The notes under the pieces: generated by a model
Told to the model about the DNA's origin: nothing
Seen by the model: the letters and a program-made list of their open reading frames with translations, nothing else
Database searches by the model: none
Shown here: positions 1 to 8,331 of the stretch, piece after piece
Layout: every line of letters begins with the position of its first letter
Numbering within the stretch: position 1 is the stretch's first letter
Assembly: GCF_004519315.1 (NCBI RefSeq)
Contig: NZ_SOZE01000001.1
Coordinates: 372,001-436,000 of the forward strand
Length of the DNA: 64,000 nucleotides
Direction of reading: 5' to 3'
Origin: Mucilaginibacter psychrotolerans
Lineage (GTDB): Bacteria; Bacteroidota; Bacteroidia; Sphingobacteriales; Sphingobacteriaceae
Program-made: the position numbers and the translations under genes

Positions 1-1866
1 GGAAGTTTTCTCATGCCCCTTTTTCAGTTGGATGAGATAATCGCCGGTATTGGGTTCGGTAATAAAGAAGCCCATTTGGGTGCCTGTGCGGCGTGAGTAT
101 GCCGCCACGTCCGGTTCTTTAATGATGAGTTTTTCAATCTCGCGCAGCATCCGGTCGGTTTCTTCCAGCGAGGTACCGGGAGGGGAGGTGTAATCCAGCA
201 CGATGCTGCCCTCGTCCATATCGGGTAAAAAGCCGGTCTCCAGTTTGCCGGGGATAAAAACGATAACCAGGACGAGGCCTACGATGAGAATAATGCTGAT
301 TAATGGGTTGAGGATAAAGAACGATACCCAGCGCTGCTGCTTTACCTCATGGGCCTCTACTTTAGCTTGTTTGTTGTTTACCTGTTTCTCCTTAGTGAGC
401 AGCAGGTAAATCACCGGCAGCCCTATCCAGGTTACGAAAAAGGAGCAGGCGAGGGTAATGATCATCGTGTTGGTCATCACCTTAAAATACGCACCGGCTA
501 CGCCCGTCATCATCAGGAAAGGGATAAATATCACGATGGTGCTGATGGACGAGCCTATCATGGCCGGCAACAGATAGTCGATAGCTTTTTTCAGCAAGGT
601 GAGGGTCGGCTCTTCGGGGTGCTCCTCATGAGTGCGGTGTATCTGCTCAACCACTACAATGGCATCATCTATAATCAAACCGATGGCCGCCGCAATTGCC
701 CCCAAAGTCATAATATTGAGCGTATAGCCACAGGCGTACAAAACGATCAACGTAAGGCAAAGCGTTATGGGGATGGTAATCAATATCGTAGCGCTGGCTT
801 TTAACGAGCGCAGGAAGATTATGGCTACGATGATCGCCAACGCCAGGCCTATCCACAGGCTGTCGCTGACGCTCTTTACCGATTCGTTCACAAAATCAGC
901 CTGAACGTAATAGGGCTTAAGGCTTACGCCTTTGGGTAGCACTTTTTGCAGTTCGGCTACTTTGTTGGTCATGGCGGCAGATAGCTCTACCAGGTTGGCG
1001 TTGGGTTGTTTGATAACCGCTATCAGCACACCCTCGTGCCCGTTGGCGTTTATTTTGGTGTATTCTACGCCGGGGTTCACCTGTATGTCTGCAATATCCT
1101 TCAGTTGGATAACGCGCTTGCGGTTGTTGCTCAGCACCAGGTTCTGCAGTTGCTCGCTGGTGTTTACGCTGGCATCGGTAACGGTAAGGTACAGCATCTT
1201 ATAGTCGGCAAGGTACCCGTTAGCTTTAATGAACGCCGTTTGCATAAGTGTGTTGCTGATCATGTCGGGCGTAAGGCCAAGCGCACTCATCTTCTGCCTG
1301 TCCAGCACCAGCCAGTACTCTTTGCTTTTGCCGCCTATCACCCGTATCTCCGATACGCCATCCACCTGCGAGAGGAAGGGTTTTACGGTGTAAGTGGCCA
1401 GCTGCTTCAGTTCTATGGGCGACAGGTTATGGCTCTCCAGCGTGTATCCGCTTACGGGCAAAATGGAGGGGTTCATTTTCTCCACCGTAACGGTCACTTC
1501 GGGCGGCATATCGTTTTTGATCTGCGCAATGCGGCTTTCTATACGTTGCTGACTCAGGTCGATATCGGCATCCCAGTTCATATAGGCCGATATTTCGCAG
1601 CTGCCGCGGCTGGTAGTGCTGCGCACGTAATGCAGATCGGGCACTTGTTTAATGGCGTTCTCCAGCGGCTTGGTCACCGTTACCATCATCTTGTTCACGG
1701 GCTGTAGACCTGCATCGGCAATGATCTTTATCTTCGGGAAGGTAATTTCGGGGAAGAGCGATGTTTGCAGGCGCGAGTAGGAGAATATGCCGCCCAGCAG
1801 CACAATAAAAAGAACCAGGCTAATGGGCTTTTTATGGGTGATGAAGTAGTTTTCCAACTCGTTCAT
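1..1866 (-). CDS. RND efflux permease (AcrB/MMPL-type), partial
   Basis: Inner-membrane, proton-driven pump of a tripartite efflux system. Reading starts at the ATG at 1866 and stays open for about 622 codons to the left edge, so the C-terminal part (usual length about 1,020-1,050 aa) is missing. A first membrane helix follows residues 1-12 (ENYFITHKKPISLVLF). A periplasmic porter domain comes next. Then a helix block contains the GLIIDDAIVVVE segment with the paired aspartates of the proton relay, typical of TM4. The ATG overlaps the stop of the adaptor gene by 3 nt (ATGA), and the outer membrane factor lies upstream, so all three are one transcript. Whether the substrate is a drug or a metal cannot be told; the porter is of the general drug/organic type rather than clearly CusA. 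Confidence 0.9.
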   Translation of the reverse strand, partial: MNELENYFITHKKPISLVLFIVLLGGIFSYSRLQTSLFPEITFPKIKIIADAGLQPVNKMMVTVTKPLENAIKQVPDLHYVRSTTSRGSCEISAYMNWDADIDLSQQRIESRIAQIKNDMPPEVTVTVEKMNPSILPVSGYTLESHNLSPIELKQLATYTVKPFLSQVDGVSEIRVIGGKSKEYWLVLDRQKMSALGLTPDMISNTLMQTAFIKANGYLADYKMLYLTVTDASVNTSEQLQNLVLSNNRKRVIQLKDIADIQVNPGVEYTKINANGHEGVLIAVIKQPNANLVELSAAMTNKVAELQKVLPKGVSLKPYYVQADFVNESVKSVSDSLWIGLALAIIVAIIFLRSLKASATILITIPITLCLTLIVLYACGYTLNIMTLGAIAAAIGLIIDDAIVVVEQIHRTHEEHPEEPTLTLLKKAIDYLLPAMIGSSISTIVIFIPFLMMTGVAGAYFKVMTNTMIITLACSFFVTWIGLPVIYLLLTKEKQVNNKQAKVEAHEVKQQRWVSFFILNPLISIILIVGLVLVIVFIPGKLETGFLPDMDEGSIVLDYTSPPGTSLEETDRMLREIEKLIIKEPDVAAYSRRTGTQMGFFITEPNTGDYLIQLKKGHEKTS

Positions 1867-2801
1867 GGTTTTACGATTTTGACTTTCGCAGTATCGGCCA
1901 AACCATAGTTGCCCGTTACGGCTATCCTATCGGTAGGGTTGAACCTTGGCGACAATATCTCAATCATCCCGCCCGACTGGATGCCTTTTTTTACCGGTGT
2001 TTTTACGGCGGTGGTATCGTTGATGAGTTTCATTACCCAGAATTCATCCTGCGTTTCGTTGGATAAAATGGCCGATTTGGGCAGCGCTGGTGTGCTGCTT
2101 TTGGCGGTTTTGATGATGAGTGCGCGGGCCACCAGGTTCTCGGGGATAGGGTGGCTGCTGCTCACTTTGATAACGATGCCCTGCGTTTGCGAAAGGGTAT
2201 CTACCGATGGCATGGTAGAGGCCACATGCCCGCTCAGCTTTTCGCCTCCGGGAAGGGTGAGGGTGATGTTTTGGTTGGCTGCCATTACGCTTTTGAGCTC
2301 GTAGGGTAATTGCATCACAAAAGCGAAACTCTCGCGGTCGCTGATAGTGGCCAGTTGGTCGCCATCCTGTACGTAATCGCCCACCTGGTGTGCCAGATCG
2401 GTCACGTAGCCGTTGCGCGCTGCCCTGATGCGGTTAATGCCCGAGAATTTGAAGGTGGTATCCAGCACGTTGATGGTATTGCCTATGCTTTGCGCCTCCT
2501 TGGTTTTGATCACAAACATCAGCTGCCCCTTCTCTACATAATGCCCCGGCTGTATATTAACCTGTTGCAGGTAGCCGATGGCATTGGCCTTTACGTAATT
2601 CTTTTGCATAAAGGTGGAGGTTGCGTTGAGTTCTATAGAATCGGCTAGCGCACTGTTAGCGATGGTGGTAACGGTAACGGGTGTTTGCGGGTTGGCCACC
2701 TCTTCCTCATCGGCCGCAGGGGCATTGCCGCCGCAGCTATATATAGCCATGGCAAACACGCAGGCCAGTAAAACGGTAATGGGTTTTGAATATCGTTTCA
2801 T
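1863..2801 (-). CDS. RND efflux periplasmic adaptor (HlyD/AcrA family)
   Basis: Membrane fusion protein that bridges the RND pump and the outer membrane factor. 312 aa. The N-terminus is a lipoprotein-type signal ending in AIYSCGGN, so it is probably lipid-anchored to the inner membrane. A lipoyl/barrel-sandwich half motif lies near residues 65-95 (VNIQPGHYVEKGQLMFVIKT), with the second half near 130-155 (ARNGYVTDLAHQVGDYVQDG). The alpha-hairpin between them is almost absent, so this is a short adaptor. The beta-barrel and membrane-proximal domains make up the C-terminus. The start codon overlaps the stop of the outer membrane factor (TAATG), and its stop overlaps the pump start. Confidence 0.9.
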   Translation of the reverse strand: MKRYSKPITVLLACVFAMAIYSCGGNAPAADEEEVANPQTPVTVTTIANSALADSIELNATSTFMQKNYVKANAIGYLQQVNIQPGHYVEKGQLMFVIKTKEAQSIGNTINVLDTTFKFSGINRIRAARNGYVTDLAHQVGDYVQDGDQLATISDRESFAFVMQLPYELKSVMAANQNITLTLPGGEKLSGHVASTMPSVDTLSQTQGIVIKVSSSHPIPENLVARALIIKTAKSSTPALPKSAILSNETQDEFWVMKLINDTTAVKTPVKKGIQSGGMIEILSPRFNPTDRIAVTGNYGLADTAKVKIVKP

Positions 2802-4036
2802 TATCTGCTCCAGTAGTTGAGTTGGTTTATGAGTTGCAGCCGACTGATTACGTTTTGCGCCAGCTGGTTTTTGATACTGAGGTAGCTGTTGATGGCGAGT
2901 ATCAGGTCGGCAATCTTCAGGTCGCCGGTTTGCATCAGCTGCGTGTTTACTTTTATCAGGCTTTCGGCGTATTTAAATTGTTCGTTTATCTCGGCAATCA
3001 GCCGGTCGTATCCGTCTATCTGCTGGTTAAGCTGATTGAGTTGCTGCTGGTATTGGTTAAAGTAAAAGGCTTTGTACACCTGCTGCGTTTCCTGCTCCAG
3101 GGCCAGCTTTTTGTAAGCCAGCTTTTTTTGCCCGCCATCGTAAATAGGCATGGTAAGGCTAAAGCCTACGCTGGCACCCAGGTTTTTGTAGTACTGGCTG
3201 GTGAGATCAGAGTTGTAGCCACCATCTGCATAGGCACTTAGTTTAGGCCGGTAGCTGTAATCGATGAGTTTGCGGCTGTTGGCCAGGCGCAGGCTATCCA
3301 GCTGGTATTGTTTAAAAAAGATGCTGTTGCTGCGGTCGTAAATCACTTTCCGTACAAGTTCGGGTTTGGCAATTTCGGCAACGCTGGTATCCGCTATACC
3401 GCTTAAATAGTTCAGCGTAGCATAATCGGTTTGGTATTGCAGTCTGCTTTGCGATAGCTGCAATTGCGCCCCTTTCAGCGTTACCAAAAAAGCCAGGTAA
3501 TCGATCTGGCGGTAAACATTGTTCCGGGTGAGCTTTTTTAGCAGGTCTTCTTCGCCTTTAAGCAGGTTTACCACTTGCTGGTTAAATTGCTGCTGCTGCA
3601 GGCTACCATAAGCCGTAATGTACTGACCAATGATGGTGCGCCGCAGATCTTGCTCGGATAACTTAATGCTGTTGCGCAAGGAATCCTGACTGAGGCCGAT
3701 AGCTGCGAACTGACTGCCTAAGTAGTCTTTCCCAATAAAAGTTTTGCTGACCGTGACTATTCCGTTGAGTGCATGTTCGTTGGTGATGGCGGGGGCGTAG
3801 CCATAGCCGTTGATCACCGGGGCGTAAAGTCCGCCCGCGTTGAGGGCCACCTGCGGTTTAAAACCCGCGCGGATGCGCACACTATCTATCTGTGCCGATA
3901 AAACCTGGTTGTTAAGGTCTTTGATCAGCGGACTATTCTTTAGGGCCAGCTGCAAATACCCATCCAGCGTTTTGGTTTGCCCAAAACAGCTGCTGCTGAT
4001 GGTAAGGAAAGCAAACAGGTAGAGTAGGTGTTTCAT
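2801..4036 (-). CDS. TolC family outer membrane efflux protein
   Basis: Outer membrane channel of the efflux system and first gene of the operon. 411 aa, with a signal peptide ending near SSSCFGQ. The rest is long, glutamine-rich alpha-helical sequence in two repeats, as in TolC/OprM proteins: the first about residues 25-215 and the second about 235-410. The repeated ASVGFSLTMPIYDGG segment (a beta-strand turn) is typical of the family. The Cys in the signal region might make it a lipoprotein, as in OprM, but Gln follows closely and a normal signal peptidase I site is equally likely. The start is the only ATG before a good signal sequence. Confidence 0.9.
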   Translation of the reverse strand: MKHLLYLFAFLTISSSCFGQTKTLDGYLQLALKNSPLIKDLNNQVLSAQIDSVRIRAGFKPQVALNAGGLYAPVINGYGYAPAITNEHALNGIVTVSKTFIGKDYLGSQFAAIGLSQDSLRNSIKLSEQDLRRTIIGQYITAYGSLQQQQFNQQVVNLLKGEEDLLKKLTRNNVYRQIDYLAFLVTLKGAQLQLSQSRLQYQTDYATLNYLSGIADTSVAEIAKPELVRKVIYDRSNSIFFKQYQLDSLRLANSRKLIDYSYRPKLSAYADGGYNSDLTSQYYKNLGASVGFSLTMPIYDGGQKKLAYKKLALEQETQQVYKAFYFNQYQQQLNQLNQQIDGYDRLIAEINEQFKYAESLIKVNTQLMQTGDLKIADLILAINSYLSIKNQLAQNVISRLQLINQLNYWSR

Positions 4037-4220
4037 TTAATTGAACGATACGGCTTTTGCCTTATGTACTAAGTGCGTAAAGGTGTAATACAATTCTGTT
4101 GGAATTTTGGACGGGGGGAGGCTTTGTGGATATGCCGCGTGGCGATTTGACTTACCCCGACAGCCCGCATGCGCGGGCGTCGACCCTCTCTGCTCCGCAA
4201 AGAGGGTTTAGAAAAAAATC

Positions 4221-4258
4221 AAAAAAAAAAGCCCCCTCTTTACGAAGTAGAGAGGGGG
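4221..4258 (-). terminator. Rho-independent terminator, minus strand
   Basis: On the minus strand an 8-bp stem (CCCCCTCT/AGAGGGGG, plus coordinates 4251-4258 and 4232-4239) is followed by ten T residues (A run at 4221-4230). It lies downstream of the 2OG-oxygenase/Ada operon and upstream of the efflux operon, so it fits as the end of the former. A second, weaker hairpin (CCCTCT/AGAGGG, 4184-4206) lies just beyond it and looks like a diverged copy of the same design. Confidence 0.65.
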
Positions 4259-4319
4259 TTGGGGGTGAGTCGGCTCGCGACGCGGACACAACCGCTTGGC
4301 GATTAAATCACCCGGTGCC

Positions 4320-4469
4320 GCGCCAAGTGTCCACACTTGGCGCAAAATGGTGGTAAGCGTCCACGCTTACCTGACTCGAACGCAAAACTTGTGAACGTCC
4401 CGCCCGAATGCTAAATCTGCAAGCGTGGACGCTTGCCATTTTCTTTCGTCAAGTGTGGACACTTGACGA
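4320..4469. repeat. Cluster of four REP-like palindromes with shared core
   Basis: Four near-perfect inverted repeats share the core AAGYGT-NN-ACRCTT: 4320-4343 (11-bp arms, centre CC), 4352-4371 (9-bp arms, centre CC), 4419-4436 (8-bp arms, centre GG) and 4446-4469 (11-bp arms, centre GG). The first two are in one orientation and the last two in the other, so the cluster is also a larger inverted arrangement. The flanking stem bases differ between copies but are compensated on both arms. No gene is visible in the 460-nt gap 4037-4496 apart from this cluster and the terminator hairpins. Confidence 0.75.
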
Positions 4470-4496
4470 GGCGGGATGACGAAGGGAAACTACCCC

Positions 4497-5204
4497 CTAC
4501 TTCGCGTCATGAAAAATCACCCCGAGCGTGTGGCGCTCGCCGCTGCGGAGTTCGCTTACGCCGTGGCGCATGTTTACGCGGTGATAGCCCTTTGCACCCT
4601 GCGCCGGCCGGTAATTGGTGGTGAAGATGAGCATTTCGCCCTTGCCGGGGTTCAATACAATGGCTTTTGATTGCATACGCGGACGCTGCTCCACCAGTAC
4701 GAACTCGCCGCCTTTAAAATCCTGGCCCGGCTGGTTAAGGCACACCACCGTCTGCATAGGGAAGAATACTTCGCCATATAAATCCTGGTGCAGGGCATTG
4801 TAGCCACCCTGGCCATATTTCAGTATCAGGGGCGTTGGTCGTAATTGCATATGCTGATGGCATAGATCTGTCAATTCGCTTAGGGTATTGGGGAATGTTT
4901 TTTCTATCGCCAAAGCCTTCATCCAGTTATTGGCAACCGTGGCAATATTGGGGTAAATCCCCTCGCGTAATTGCTGCACTATGCCGGGCAGGGGGTAAGC
5001 ATAGTATTTGTACTGCCCAATGCCATAGCCGTGGTTTTCCATCTGGATGGTTTTCCGGTAGCTTGTGTCGTCGCCGTATTGCGCCACCAGCGCATCGCAC
5101 TCATCGGCAGATAATATGTTGGGGACTGTGGCGTAGCCTTTGGTGTTGAGGCTTTCGGCAATTGCCGACCAATCGACTTGTGCTATCCTTTGTTGCAGTT
5201 CCAT
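4497..5204 (-). CDS. 2OG-Fe(II) oxygenase
   Basis: Predicted 2-oxoglutarate- and Fe(II)-dependent dioxygenase of the prolyl-hydroxylase-like branch, cytoplasmic, 235 aa. The double-stranded beta-helix signature is present: HQD at residues 139-141 (iron ligands H139 and D141), a distal His in MRHGVSE (H214), and R224 in GERHTLGV, expected to hold 2-oxoglutarate. No signal peptide. It lies 2 nt downstream of an Ada-like methyltransferase gene on the same strand, so the two are almost certainly co-transcribed. This makes a role in alkylation-damage response, or in modifying a nucleic acid or protein under that response, plausible, but the substrate is unknown. It is not an obvious AlkB homologue. 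Confidence 0.85.
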   Translation of the reverse strand: MELQQRIAQVDWSAIAESLNTKGYATVPNILSADECDALVAQYGDDTSYRKTIQMENHGYGIGQYKYYAYPLPGIVQQLREGIYPNIATVANNWMKALAIEKTFPNTLSELTDLCHQHMQLRPTPLILKYGQGGYNALHQDLYGEVFFPMQTVVCLNQPGQDFKGGEFVLVEQRPRMQSKAIVLNPGKGEMLIFTTNYRPAQGAKGYHRVNMRHGVSELRSGERHTLGVIFHDAK

Positions 5205-5206
5205 AT

Positions 5207-6061
5207 TTATACAATGCTTAGATGGTTCGTTTTTGCGGCTTCCCAGCCAATGATGGCCGATTTACGGTCGGCACCCCAATGGTATTGGCCAAACTCGCCG
5301 GTAGATTTGATGACCCGGTGGCAAGGTATCAAAAAAGCGACGGGGTTTGCGCCGATGGCACTGCCTACCGCCCTGCTGGCTGTTGGCTGCTCCACGGCAT
5401 GGGCAACCGTTTGGTAAGTATTCAAGCCGCCCATCGGAATCTTGAGCAGGGCTTCCCAAACTTTTAACTGAAAGCTGGTGCCCTTTAAATGCAGTTTGAT
5501 AGATGACAATTGCGACCAATCCCGCGTGAAGATATATAGCGCATTCTGCTGTGCCATATCTACCACTTGGTAATAGCTGGCGTTGGGGAAAGATGCGTAA
5601 AGCTGGTTAAAGGCGTCATCCTTATCATCGGCGAAGGCCATATAGCAAATGCCTTTCGGGGTTGATGCCACGATAATATTGCCGAAGGGCGTCTCGGCGT
5701 AGCTGAAATTGATGCTGAGTTCCTTGCCGCCGTTTTTGTATTCGGCGGGTGTCATGCCCTCAATGTTGATGAATAAATCGTGCAGGCGGCTCGTGCCGGA
5801 TAGGCCGGTTTCATAGGCGGCATCAAAGAGGGTGGCCTGTTGCTCTTTCAGGATGCCTTTGGCATAATCGAGGCTGAGGTATTGCAGGAACTTTTTGGGA
5901 CTGATGCCCGCCCAATCGGTAAACATGCGCTGGAAGTGGAAGGGACTAAGACTTACTTTTTCGGCCACTTCATCCAGGCTAGGTTGGGCTTTAAAGTTGA
6001 GCCTGATATAGCTGATTGCCTCGGCAATGCGCTGGAAGTTTATGTTGTTTTGTGTTTCCAT
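5207..6061 (-). CDS. Ada-like AraC regulator / methylated-DNA-cysteine methyltransferase
   Basis: Bifunctional alkylation-response protein, 284 aa. The N-terminal 105 residues are an AraC-type DNA-binding domain (SLSPFHFQRMFTDW and a second helix-turn-helix ending GMTPAEY). The C-terminal 165 residues are an O6-alkylguanine-DNA alkyltransferase with the acceptor cysteine in PCHRV (C247) and the arginine-finger helix TASRAVGSAIGANP. The Ada N-terminal zinc/methylphosphotriester domain is missing, so it cannot sense phosphotriesters as E. coli Ada does; self-methylation of C247 may be the signal instead (inference). It is the first gene of an operon with the 2OG oxygenase. Confidence 0.92.
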   Translation of the reverse strand: METQNNINFQRIAEAISYIRLNFKAQPSLDEVAEKVSLSPFHFQRMFTDWAGISPKKFLQYLSLDYAKGILKEQQATLFDAAYETGLSGTSRLHDLFINIEGMTPAEYKNGGKELSINFSYAETPFGNIIVASTPKGICYMAFADDKDDAFNQLYASFPNASYYQVVDMAQQNALYIFTRDWSQLSSIKLHLKGTSFQLKVWEALLKIPMGGLNTYQTVAHAVEQPTASRAVGSAIGANPVAFLIPCHRVIKSTGEFGQYHWGADRKSAIIGWEAAKTNHLSIV

Positions 6062-6078
6062 GATAATGAATTATGACA

Positions 6079-6086
6079 CAAATGTA
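6079..6086 (-). promoter_or_regulatory. Bacteroidetes -7 box upstream of ada-like gene
   Basis: TACATTTG on the minus strand fits the Bacteroidetes -7 consensus TAnnTTTG and lies 17 nt upstream of the Ada-like start codon. Just upstream is a GTAC-CGTG-GTAC inverted repeat (plus 6085-6096) that could be a regulator site. It does not resemble the E. coli Ada box. Confidence 0.45.
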
Positions 6087-6167
6087 CCGTGGTACCGGAG
6101 GCCAAAGAACCCGAAACTTGCGCAGTTTAATGGCCGGTTTTTTCGATTACACTGATTAAAAAAAGCG

Positions 6168-6263
6168 CGTCATTGCGAGGAACGAAGCAATCTACCGGTT
6201 AGCAGAGCGGCTTTGTATGTCGGCCTATCCTGCGTAGAGATTGCTTCGTTCCTTATAATGACG
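6168..6263. repeat. Inverted-repeat (MITE-like) element, CGTCATT family
   Basis: About 96 bp bounded by 26-nt imperfect inverted arms. The left arm is 6168-6193. The right arm is 6238-6263 on the opposite strand. Both begin CGTCATT and end GGAACGAAGCAATCT, with three mismatches between. The centre has no coding potential. A further partial right-end sequence (CTCGCAATGACGC) lies at about 6343-6355. The 348-nt gap 6062-6409 holds nothing else apart from the promoter of the Ada operon. Confidence 0.75.
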
Positions 6264-6409
6264 TGGCATTAAGTTGTTGATTATCAGTATGTTTTTTTTA
6301 CACGTCATAACCTTTTTTTTCAGGGCACACCCTGATGGATACTCGCAATGACGCGGGGGTTAGGATTTCTTTTATGATGCTGCTTTTCATTCCGACAATA
6401 GCTTACGGG

Positions 6410-6760
6410 TTAAAAAATCAAGTATAGAACAGGGTCCCTAAAGTAGTATAGTATAATGACGATTACCATCGTTATAACGTATGATTTTGCTTCGGAAAAC
6501 TTTCTGTTTTTGATATTGAGGCCGGTTAAGATAGCAATAGTGAAGAGCGCTATAATTAATGTGCCGTATTCAAAGAGGAAAGCATTCAAGGGCTCGTTGG
6601 CGATGCGATCACCAACGGCCCCTTCCCCAAGTATGCTCCAGCAAATAAGGGGAGCCACGAATATATAACCAATACCCACGCAAAAGCAAAACAACACCAG
6701 CCTGATAAGCAGGTGCCAGTACAGTGTTTTTGCAGCGAATATTCTTTTTATGGTGTGCAT
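6410..6760 (-). CDS. Hypothetical membrane protein
   Basis: 116 aa, family not recognised. Three or four predicted membrane segments: about residues 18-42 (LIRLVLFCFCVGIGYIFVAP), 63-84 (FEYGTLIIALFTIAILTGL), 93-106 and possibly the extreme C-terminus. The loop between the first and second segments contains the only charged stretch. It is a single gene on the minus strand, preceded by dacB in the same direction, but a hairpin at 6781-6808 separates them. Confidence 0.6.
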   Translation of the reverse strand: MHTIKRIFAAKTLYWHLLIRLVLFCFCVGIGYIFVAPLICWSILGEGAVGDRIANEPLNAFLFEYGTLIIALFTIAILTGLNIKNRKFSEAKSYVITMVIVIILYYFRDPVLYLIF

Positions 6761-6780
6761 TTGGGTTCTTAATTTCTGTT

Positions 6781-6808
6781 CCCCCTTCAGGGGGTTAGGG
6801 GGCTGCGC
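6781..6808 (-). terminator. GC-rich hairpin element after dacB-like gene
   Basis: Read on the minus strand, the element is GCGCAGCCCCCTAACCCCC followed by TGAAGGGGG, with a CCCCC-TGAA-GGGGG hairpin at its end. It starts 4 nt after the carboxypeptidase stop codon. The same element occurs after crtW at 47990-48017. It lacks a long U tract, so termination activity is an inference. Confidence 0.5.
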
Positions 6809-6811
6809 CTA

Positions 6812-8233
6812 CTACTTCATCTCATTCAGCACGGCAAACATCTTCGCCCTAATCCCGCTGCCGGGGCCGTTGTAATTGTTCACCATAATAGAGAAGCAAA
6901 GCTCGCGGCCTTTGTTGGTTTGGAAACCGGCATAGGCTTGTACGCCGCTGATGCTGCCGCTTTTCATCTTCATATCGTTGTAAACGGGCAGGCTCTCATA
7001 AAAATCGCCGAACCATTTTTCCTGATGGGCGGCCTGCAAAATGTGGGCGATGGTAGAGGAGGTTATCCTGTCTTCGGGCGAGAGGCCGCTGCCATCGTAA
7101 ATATTCATAGCGCGGTGGTCGATGCCTTTGGCTTCCCAAAAATTCTGCATGGCTGCTACGCCATCGCTGGTTACTGCAGCTTTGCCTAATTTAGTGGATA
7201 TCGTGGCCAGCAATTGCTCGGCATACAGGTTCACGCTTTTTTGGTTGAGCCAGTAAACAATCTTGCTCAACTCGGGCGATTTAATAAGGGTTAAGCTTGC
7301 AGTAGCCGCAGGTACAACTAAGGCCTTTTCTTTTAGAGACAGGGAGGAAGCAGGTTCGGCACTTACGGTAATCCCCATTTTCTTGAGCGTATCGCTCAGG
7401 CGGAGAGCCGCATCATAAGCCGGGTCGGGGATGGCGGCGGAGATGGTTTTCTTGCTTTGGTCTATAGCATAGGTGCCGCGCAGGTACATGGTTTTGCTGT
7501 TAAAGCCCGGCAGATAGGGGTACGCCTGGTCGCCGGTGTGGGCGGCACCTGTGGTGAGTTCGCTTTTGTATTGCAGGTAATTTGTATTGGGCACGGTGCC
7601 GGCTACGGATATCGGCTCGCCAACGCTGCCGGTGTTCAATTTAATGTCGAACTGGTTCTCGCGCCAGCAAAGCCCGGCAATGCCCGCGCCGTAGTAGGTG
7701 CCCAGGTCCTGCCATATCCAGCCATCGGGGATGCTTTGGTGGTTAAATTGCCCGTCGTCGCCGATGATCTTGCCCTGTATTTTTTTGATGCCCGCCTTTT
7801 TGATGGCCTCCACCATGGTATTCAAAACGTAGCCTTCCCTGGTAGTGGCATAGCGCCAACTGCCCAGGGTGGGGTCGCCGCTGCCTTTAATGATGATGTC
7901 GCCGGTAAGCGTGCCTTTGCCATCGATACTGCCGGTGTAACCCACAGCCGTCTCGAACTGGAAATCCTTCCCCAAAACAAAAAACGAGGTGATGCTGGTA
8001 ACCGTTTTTAAGGTAGAACCCGGCGCCAGACCCATATCGGGGTTGGCGGCAAATACCTGCTCGCCGGTTTTGGCATCCAGCACGGTAAGCGATAGTGTGG
8101 CGTATTTGCACTGGCTATCCTGCTGCAGTTTGTTAAATGCGGTTTGTAGTTTTTGCTGGAGGGTTTGAGCATGCAGTTGGCCGGCCACTGCAAGCAGGCC
8201 AAATATGGCCAGTGTTTTTATTCTCGTATTCAA
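6812..8233 (-). CDS. dacB: D-alanyl-D-alanine carboxypeptidase/endopeptidase (PBP4 type)
   Basis: Periplasmic peptidoglycan hydrolase of the S13 (PBP4/DacB) family that trims or cleaves D-Ala cross-links. About 473 aa, with a signal peptide ending AGQLHAQ. The active-site Ser-x-x-Lys is in APGSTLKTVTS near residue 72. The second motif is in YDGSGLSPED and the KTG-like box in MKMKSGSISG near the C-terminus. The large domain II inserted between motifs one and two is present. No ATG is available. The TTG at 8233 gives the cleanest signal peptide. An in-frame TTG at 8260 is also possible, but that codon sits inside a repeat. Confidence 0.88.
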   Translation of the reverse strand: MNTRIKTLAIFGLLAVAGQLHAQTLQQKLQTAFNKLQQDSQCKYATLSLTVLDAKTGEQVFAANPDMGLAPGSTLKTVTSITSFFVLGKDFQFETAVGYTGSIDGKGTLTGDIIIKGSGDPTLGSWRYATTREGYVLNTMVEAIKKAGIKKIQGKIIGDDGQFNHQSIPDGWIWQDLGTYYGAGIAGLCWRENQFDIKLNTGSVGEPISVAGTVPNTNYLQYKSELTTGAAHTGDQAYPYLPGFNSKTMYLRGTYAIDQSKKTISAAIPDPAYDAALRLSDTLKKMGITVSAEPASSLSLKEKALVVPAATASLTLIKSPELSKIVYWLNQKSVNLYAEQLLATISTKLGKAAVTSDGVAAMQNFWEAKGIDHRAMNIYDGSGLSPEDRITSSTIAHILQAAHQEKWFGDFYESLPVYNDMKMKSGSISGVQAYAGFQTNKGRELCFSIMVNNYNGPGSGIRAKMFAVLNEMK

Positions 8234-8256
8234 ATTGTCGATTTTGTTTTTTGCAA

Positions 8257-8316
8257 GCAAAGGCGCTAAGCCGCAAAGATGAACTCTGCTTTTTAGCGCC
8301 TTAGCGGCTTTGCGTG
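8257..8316. repeat. Imperfect inverted repeat (GCAAAG-CGCTAAG family)
   Basis: The left arm GCAAAGGCGCTAAGCCGC (8257-8274) faces a right arm that reads GCAAAGCCGCTAAGGCGC on the minus strand (8296-8313). The 71-nt space between the permease stop and the carboxypeptidase start is almost entirely this hairpin. A related element with the CGCAAAG motif lies at 20184-20260. Confidence 0.55.
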
Positions 8317-8331
8317 AAATATCTTTTTAGG

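Noticed and set aside
1006..1707. Plus-strand open frame of 233 codons
   Set aside because: It lies wholly antisense to the RND permease, with composition of a mirror frame and no domain.
4099..4356. Small plus-strand frame in the repeat gap
   Set aside because: Runs through terminator hairpins and palindromes; low complexity, no family.
6062..6100. Ada box upstream of the Ada-like gene
   Set aside because: No match to the known Ada-binding sequence; only a short GTAC inverted repeat is present.
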